Positions 58,202 through 64,000 of a stretch of 64,000 bases of DNA are shown piece after piece. The stretch lies in assembly GCA_022315425.1 (NCBI GenBank), contig JAIUPT010000041.1:372001-436000 (forward strand), given 5' to 3'. The notes beneath the pieces are model-generated. The model had not been told where the DNA came from. It worked only from the letters and a program-made list of their open reading frames with translations, and made no database searches. The translations under genes were made by a program, and so were the position numbers. Position 1 is the stretch's first letter. Each line of letters opens with the position of its first letter. The DNA comes from Pseudevernia furfuracea. Its lineage: Eukaryota > Ascomycota > Lecanoromycetes > Lecanorales > Parmeliaceae.

Positions 58202-59207
58202 CAAGAAGTGCTTTGTGCGTATCAAAGTAATGCTTCACTGCGGAGTTAACGGATATAACTCGTAGAGCTGGGGCTAGCCGACCAGCCTAGAGTATAACAC
58301 AGCAAGCAAGCAGATAAGTCAGCCGTCATGAACTAGAACCGTGACATTAAAGTCGAATACTTCGTTTAATGACGTGATGATTCGATACACGAAATCTTTG
58401 TACTTGATGTCGAGGTTATTCAATAACAATGAGACGAGTATTTACTCGTCTATTCTAATTCTTATTTGACTAAGATCTTTCGACTTTGCTCGTATATTGA
58501 TAATATACGTCTTTATAAAGTTGTTACTACTTGTTATTGATGTTGTTTAAAATTCTTATAACTTAATGAATCAAAGAACGAAATCTAAGTCGAAATAATT
58601 ATTCTTTAATTTGATTCATCGATTTATAATAATCTTATCGTTCTTAATAACTTCGACTAATTTATCTTCACATATAAAGTAAATTAGCTCAGACGCTTAA
58701 TTATTCGTCTACTTTCAGAACTTCAATTGAGTCTAATAGATCGTTGTCTGAGCGATCGTAGATGTTAATGTGATCGATATATTCGTTGAAAAGTTCTTAT
58801 TTATATTCTAAACGACGTCTTATAAATTCGAATATATTAGTGTATTCTTTATCTTTTTGACTTATAGCTAATAGTTTTGTTGACTCTTTAACTTTAAAAA
58901 ATTTCATATCTGCGTTAATGCAGCATAAGATAATTAAGTAGTTATTTTGAATTAACTATGTGATGTGATGTAATATTATAATAACACTATTATTATAACA
59001 TCGACTTTCTTATAGACGATAAAATACAGTAGATAATTTTTCTGCTATGTGAAGATCTCAATGACAAAAATTCGAGCTCATAACCTGTTGAAATGTATAA
59101 TAGCTATGAGATCTTGTATTGAGTGACTAATAGAATGACTCTATTGCATAACTATGTAGAATACATGTAGTGGATAACAAAGAAGAGAAGAAGAAGGATA
59201 GACAAGA

Positions 59208-59252
59208 GTCGCCCACTAGCGCCACGCTAAAAAGCACGCTAGTGCGGGCGGA
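59208..59252. repeat. GC-rich inverted repeat at the nest edge
   Basis: cgcccactagcg and cgctagtgcgggcg form an imperfect hairpin around ccacgctaaaaagca. The compact GC-rich palindrome directly at the repeat/gene border resembles a terminal inverted repeat of a small DNA transposon, but no second end was found. Confidence 0.45.
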
Positions 59253-62200
59253 ACGGCCTATGATTGGCTGAATTCCATCAAGGAAATGCGAAGACCCATC
59301 GTTTTTGTCTGTCATAGCTTGGGTGGTATCATCGCAAAGAAGGTAATACATATCCATGCACATCTTGCGGCTATCATCGTATTGACTGGATTGGGACCGT
59401 ATAGGCACTTCTCTTAGGAGTTTCAGGAGAGCAAGCGAAGATTCAAGATGCAGTCTATGGCATCGTGTTTCTTGGCAAGTCTGATTGAGAATCTTGGAGC
59501 AAGGCCGTTCATCTGCTAAGAATGGGGTAGCAACACCGCACAATGGTAGTAACATTGCTACGTGTGGAAAAATCATTGCAAATATTGCCACAGCTTGTTC
59601 ACCTCTTAACCCTGCCAAAAGAATGATTGGAGCTCTCCAAAAAGACTCAAAGGTCCTACTCGAGATCACAGAAGACTTCGTGCCAAAAACATCAAGCCTT
59701 CGGTTGGTGTCACTCTTCGAGATGAAGATGACGAACGTGGGATTCTTCAAGACGATGGTGTGCAGTGCGTCGACCTTCTCAAACTGCCGGGCTGATTCTG
59801 TCTGTTAGATCGTTGAACAAGGCTCGGCCATTCTGAATGTCCCTAATGAGGTGGTCATCGGCCAGAACGCCGACCATCGTGAAATTGCCCGCTTTGTTTC
59901 CTTGCATGACCGCAACCTTCGTCCAATCTTGTCAAGACTGAACATATTCCGGCAAGAGATTTCCAATCAGTTACAGTCCATGGCAAGTGGTCAATGCACA
60001 ATTGAGCGATTGGATATCAAGGGTATGTCTCTAAGAAAGTACTCCACATGCCCAAGGTTAACTCCGTTGTCGGTCGCAGCCACGCATGCCCCCTTTGAGA
60101 CTCCTTTCCTTCCTTGTAATACTTTTCAGGGACGAGAGACGCTACTCGGTAAAATGGAGGCTTTCTTTTATGCGTCGTCAACGCCAAAGTCAAGTCAGCT
60201 GACTTTTGCTATCTGTGGACTCGGTACGTCGACGCTAGAGGTGCCTCTCCTCGTCTCCAGCCCATCAACCCTTGACGCTATTTTGCAGGGCTAATGACTA
60301 CAGGGGGTTCAGGTAAGACGCAAGCGGCACTGAAATTCGCAACTCGCAATCGTGAGAAATATCAGTCAGGAGTGTTCTTCTTAACAGCAAGTTCTGAACA
60401 GTCTTTGATCGCCAATGTTTCCCGGATTTGTGAGTCTTTGCAGCTAGGCAATGTCTCGAACAAGACGTCTGCATTCAAACAATGGCTGTCTCGGGTAGAG
60501 AATACTGACTGGCTGTTGATCTTTGACAATGTCGACGATCTTGAATCTATGAAAATTTCGCAGTACATTCCCGAAACCTCGTGGGGTCACATAGTCCTCA
60601 CCAGCCGCGATCAGGGTGCAATTGGCACCGTGGCAACAGATGGAACTGTGTTGGGTCGGCTTGAAGTGGGGGAAGCAACAGCAGTCCTTCTCCAAAAAGC
60701 TGGTTGTCTTTGTCCGTCTGCAGAAGACTACGAGGAAGCAGAAGTGATAGTGGAGCTTCTAGGTTGCCTTCCACTGGCTGTGGATCAAGGAGGCGCATAC
60801 ATCAGATCTCGGCGCAGGACTTTAACAAGCTATCGTCGCTTGTACAAGGATCGCCAGAATGATCTATTACGATTCAAGCCTAGGTTGGGAGAGTACGACA
60901 ATACAGTGTTCACCACTTGGGACATCAATTTTGAACAAGTCGAACGCGATTCGAAGGAAGCATCCATTCTGCTCCTGCTCTTCTGCTTCCTTGACGCGTC
61001 AAACATATCTGAGACGATGCTTGATCGTGCGTGCTCGCCTCAAAAGCGATGGAGCCGAACAGGTGAAATGTCAGAGCTTGCCCCAATAGATGCCGGTCTG
61101 AACAGCGGTCTTGTCGCACTGATCAAAGACGAGGTAGCATTCGATGATGCGATTGAGAAGCTCCTCTCGTTCTCTTTGATCCATCTAGACAACGATGTTA
61201 ATGGCTTGAGGAACTTCTCAGTTCACCCGCTCGTACAACACTGTGCATCGCAGCGTGTTCCATCCCGGCTTCAACACGAGTGGAGATTACAGGCGATATT
61301 GGTTGTCTGCCATGCGTTCCCTCGGAACAAGTATCTTGAGCCTCTGTCAGTGAGCTAAATCTCTATCCTCAAAGGCTGTCCTGACTTGTGAAAGCTATGG
61401 GCATCTTGGAAGATTGCAACTCCCCCACGTCATTCGCATACTGAAGGAGTATGACCAGCTTTCCGAGGCGGATGCCTGCCCGGCGCCTGCTAAGCATGAA
61501 ATTTCATCGATGCTGCTAGCAGCTTCTCGATTCTCGAGCACATCGTGGAAGCGAGAGGCAATTGACCGTGTCAAGCAGCTCTCGCAAGACGAAAACGATG
61601 CGTATCTTAGTATCTGCTTAGCACAGCGAGAGAGCTCCCTACTACGTATGCTCGGGGAAGGAGTATCATCTAACAAGACGCTTGAGGAATTTGTCCACTC
61701 AACTATTCTTCCTAGCTATGACCATTTACTCGAGGGTGATGCAAGGTGGAATGCTCAGAGAGGAGAGCTAGTTCTTTCATTCGCGGAAAACCTTATAGAA
61801 AGCGGTGCGTTAGCGGCCGCCAGACATGAGCTGCTCCAATGGAAACCTATCAACCCAGGGTCGCCATCGTCTATGGAACGGATAGTGTTGCGTGGCAGGA
61901 ATATTACGTTGGGGAAAATCCTCAAATTCCAAGGCCACTTCCAAGAAGCACTTGACACTCTTAAGGCTGTTCTCCAGGAGAGTGAGATCGACAGTTTTTA
62001 TGAGGGCACTGGCTGGCGACGAGTGCTCCTTGCCAACGTTGGCGACCTCTACTGTGAGCTCCGACGACCTGCAGATGCCCAGTCCCTCCTGGAACCGGAG
62101 CTGAAGCAAATGATCGACTCGGGCTCTCAAAACATAAGTAGTGGACGACGGCTACAGCTAACGTTAGCGGAAAGCTTCATTCGGGGTGCTATGTATGAGA

Positions 62201-62595
62201 AAGCCGAGGAAGTTTTATCGAACCTCGGAAAGCTCTACGGAACGATCCATGATCCTGACGCCCTCGCTAAAAGGGGCATGTTCCGTGTCTGGGCTAGCTT
62301 GGCGCGAATCGCCCATGTTAGGTGCTACTGGGATGAAGCTATCCTCAACTGGAACAAGGCCAGTAGTGCTTTACAGAGCCTCAGCCAGCAAGATAATTCT
62401 CACTCTGGGCTTGTGCGGTACGCTACTGCTCATGCCCTCTCTAAACTTGGGAAGATGCGAGAGAGCTCGGACGTTTTTAGAAAAGCAAAGGATCTCCTGA
62501 ACAGTGATGAACGTAGGTATTGGATCGTCGGTTTCGACTCATATTGGCGCGATTACATTATTGAGTGCGTGGATCAGAGCGTGGGCACACAATAG
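59253..62595 (+). CDS. Fungal NLR-type protein (hydrolase-NB-ARC-TPR), 5' truncated
   Basis: STAND protein of the kind linked to fungal non-self recognition. Readable exons: about 59,253-59,342, 59,405-59,474, 59,531-59,757, 59,809-60,022, 60,080-60,223, 60,304-61,345 and 61,395-62,595. The N-terminus is the middle of an alpha/beta-hydrolase domain with nucleophile elbow CHSLGG; about its first half is missing where the repeat nest begins. An in-frame ATG at 59,286 is the only possible start. The NB-ARC has P-loop GLGGSGKT (split by an intron), WLLIFDNVDD, HIVLTSRD and LGCLPLAVDQGGAYI. The C-terminal region is TPR-like (KFQGHFQEALDTLKAVLQ). Intron 59,475-59,530 has a GC-AG boundary. From the P-loop on there are no stops. 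Probably a truncated pseudogene, but not proven. Confidence 0.82.
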
Positions 62596-63271
62596 CTGTC
62601 CTAAGGCACGAGTACCGTCTCGGTCAAGGGTGAAGACAACTGTTTTTTGCCTCTAGGAAGATCGCTCCGTCTGTCTTTAGTAACGCGAGAAAATCAAGGA
62701 TATCCGCTTAAGAAACGATTCTACATTCTACCAAGACGGAAGGAAGCCGAAAGAGTAAACGGTCTTCGCCGTAGCGACTCACGCGAGATCGTGTGCTTCA
62801 GGTGTGTACGCGATGGGAATTAATGGCCTTCATTCTCTATTTATTTGGACTACTATCTTAGAAGAGCCTTCCAGCTAGATTTCACAATCGACTGAACATT
62901 TGTAATTTAGCTCACGATTCGAAGCTCTACGTTTGCGTTTGGGCTTACCATTGGCTATTGACTATAATGCTCTACAACTAATTTGCACAATAATCTAGTC
63001 TGCACAAGAAGTCATTCAAGGGTGCAAGAGATCGACATCAAACTTGTCAATCCTCACCGACATTAGCCGTGCATGCCTCAGTGAATCTTCAGTGTAAACA
63101 AAGATACCAAAGAAGCGAATGCAGGTTCAAATGGCTCGCCATTGGGCACATCTACGATGCGCGCAGTCAGCTCCTACTGTACATCTCCATACATAGACCT
63201 CACCTCCCACGAGTAGTGAGCCACGCAAACGAGACGGCTCCCAGCTGAACGGAGAATTTGCGCGGTATCTC
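62596..63271. other. Intergenic between convergent genes
   Basis: 676 bp with no family-like reading frame. It joins the 3' sides of the NLR-type gene and the minus-strand folylpolyglutamate synthase. Nothing else is seen. Confidence 0.45.
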
Positions 63272-64000
63272 TCAAGTATTCGTCTCCAAAAGACGGAGCG
63301 CACCACCAATCAGGTACAGACTCCCTGTCACTAAAGTCTGCATGCCGTTGTCACGATTCCCAATTTCCCTTGCAAGGTTGAGAGCTCCCTCAATGGTCGG
63401 CTCGATTGTTATATGGACATCGGGATCAATACTCCTGTAGGCTTCAATATAGTCCTTCTGAACGTCCAATGAGAATGGCTTTTCGGGGGTTTTGAAACAA
63501 TGGTCTGAGTTGGAAATCAGCATGCATAAGATGCAGTGGAAAATCGTCCATGAGTTATACCAATGCTGACAGCACCGTCTTGTCGTTCTTCGTATGTGCT
63601 CAAAATGACGTGTTTTATCTGCAATCCATTCCTTTGTAGAGCTTTAGCAAGACCTTTCAGAAGGGCTGCTCCATCTCGTTCCGAAATGTGGCTGAAAATG
63701 AGAATGCGAGTATATGGTAGGGTTCTGCTAGAAACTTCAGCTTCTAATTCCGTCTTGCTCAGATCGGACATCATCAGGTACCCTTGTCCTTCCGAGGTAG
63801 TCTCAACGAACCACTGCGCAGCTTTCTGGATACTGAGCTCATTGTGAGCTCCATCTAGAAACCACTGATGATTGCCATCGACGATATGGTGATATCTTCC
63901 AGGCCAGGAAAATTGCTCCATACCTTGGAGTATATCCTGCGACATTAGGATACGATGCTCCTTAGGTGCCTTTACCTTAAGGAAAGTGCGGGCAAGAGCT
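63272..64000 (-). CDS. Folylpolyglutamate synthase, C-terminal part
   Basis: Adds glutamates to folates so they are kept in the cell and mitochondria and used in methionine and nucleotide synthesis. Minus-strand exons are 64,000-63,561 (continuing outside the window) and 63,504-63,272, with a 56-bp GTATAA...CTCAG intron; the join reads VSI-DHCFKTPEK. Signature WPGRYHHI...WFLDGAHNELS is the FPGS C-terminal domain block (compare FLDGAH), followed by RILIFSHISERDGAALLKGL and, near the end, GMQTLVTGSLYLIGGALRLL, the typical last block. The stop is TGA at 63,274. The N-terminal ATPase domain is off the window. The visible part looks intact. Confidence 0.93.

Larger units (their letters stand above)
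54903..58346 (+). repeat. Solo LTR-III interrupted by element B
   Basis: 54,903-54,985 plus 58,207-58,346 make 223 bp, the same length as the copy at 30,147. Outer duplication TTAAA (54,898-54,902 and 58,347-58,351). The copia gag frame continues across it. Confidence 0.9.
51995..58910 (-). mobile_element. Ty1/copia element, 5' two thirds, interrupted
   Basis: Minus-strand copia body: gag from about 58,910 leftward to 58,352, continuing at 54,897-54,700 (zinc knuckle region), then integrase (about 53,170-52,850). Insertions: a solo LTR-I (54,425-54,618), a solo LTR-III (54,903-58,346) and element B within it. The rest of the element, RNase H and 3' LTR, lies left of element E (43,760-44,760). 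The RT segment appears lost. 5' LTR not found. Confidence 0.7.
19050..59150. repeat. RIP-mutated, AT-rich retrotransposon nest
   Basis: Base composition changes sharply near 19,050 and again near 59,150. Inside, TpA is abundant, conserved Trp codons are TGA/TAG/TAA, and Cys codons are TAT/TAC. Differences between repeat copies are almost all G:C to A:T transitions. Less-mutated islands (22.1-24 kb, 39.4-41 kb, 56.6-58.3 kb) are the younger insertions. No host gene was recognised in this interval. Confidence 0.93.

Noticed and set aside
1..64000. tRNA and rRNA genes
   Set aside because: Scanned for typical T-arm patterns by eye; no convincing cloverleaf was found.

Overview
The window looks like nuclear DNA of a filamentous ascomycete (Pezizomycotina; class not resolved). 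Host genes carry short introns (about 50-90 bp) with GTAAGT-type donors and CTAAC/CTGAT branch points, and their products match ascomycete families. The middle of the window has the classic signs of RIP (repeat-induced point mutation): AT-rich, nested LTR retrotransposons in which Trp codons have become stops and Cys codons have become Tyr.

Layout. (1) 1-18,906 is a compact euchromatic gene block: the 3' part of acetyl-CoA carboxylase, a cytochrome b5 reductase (CBR1 type), a TMEM208/SND2-type ER protein, the APC/C subunit Cdc27/BimA, an SLC1-type lysophosphatidic acid acyltransferase, a DUF3605 (GIG1-type) protein, an orphan ORF, a 93-bp in-frame minisatellite and a NOSIP-type RING protein. 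(2) About 19,050-59,150 is a roughly 40-kb retrotransposon nest. I resolve two full-length chromodomain Ty3/gypsy elements of one family (C, 32,143-39,217, and E, 44,761-51,994), a 3'-truncated relative (D), an older Ty3/gypsy (F), a Ty1/copia element, two non-autonomous elements carrying a C2H2 gag-like ORF (A and B), one young short non-autonomous element with LTRs that read as identical (G, 39,439-41,020), and solo LTRs of four families. Target-site duplications (5 bp) give the order of insertion. (3) 59,150-64,000 holds a fungal NLR-type gene (hydrolase-NB-ARC-TPR) truncated at its 5' end by the repeat edge, and the 3' part of folylpolyglutamate synthase.

Most notable signals. Elements A, B, C, E and G all carry, two bases inside the LTR, a 10-nt motif that is the exact or RIP-altered reverse complement of a 10-nt motif in their own LTR, about 35-40 bp after a TATA-like box. 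Two LTR families have different motifs that changed together. This points to Tf1-like self-priming rather than a tRNA primer. Element C also has a GGGAAAC slippery heptamer, a 6-nt spacer and a conserved 7-bp stem at its gag/pol junction, with pol in the -1 frame. A, B, C, E and G share leaders, 3' regions and LTR ends but carry different cargo, as if one chassis had been reused.

Limits: all comparisons were made by eye. Intervals 19,050-20,848, 27,370-30,146, 30,370-31,880 and parts of 41,000-43,760 and 52,000-54,400 are RIP-degraded and only partly interpreted.
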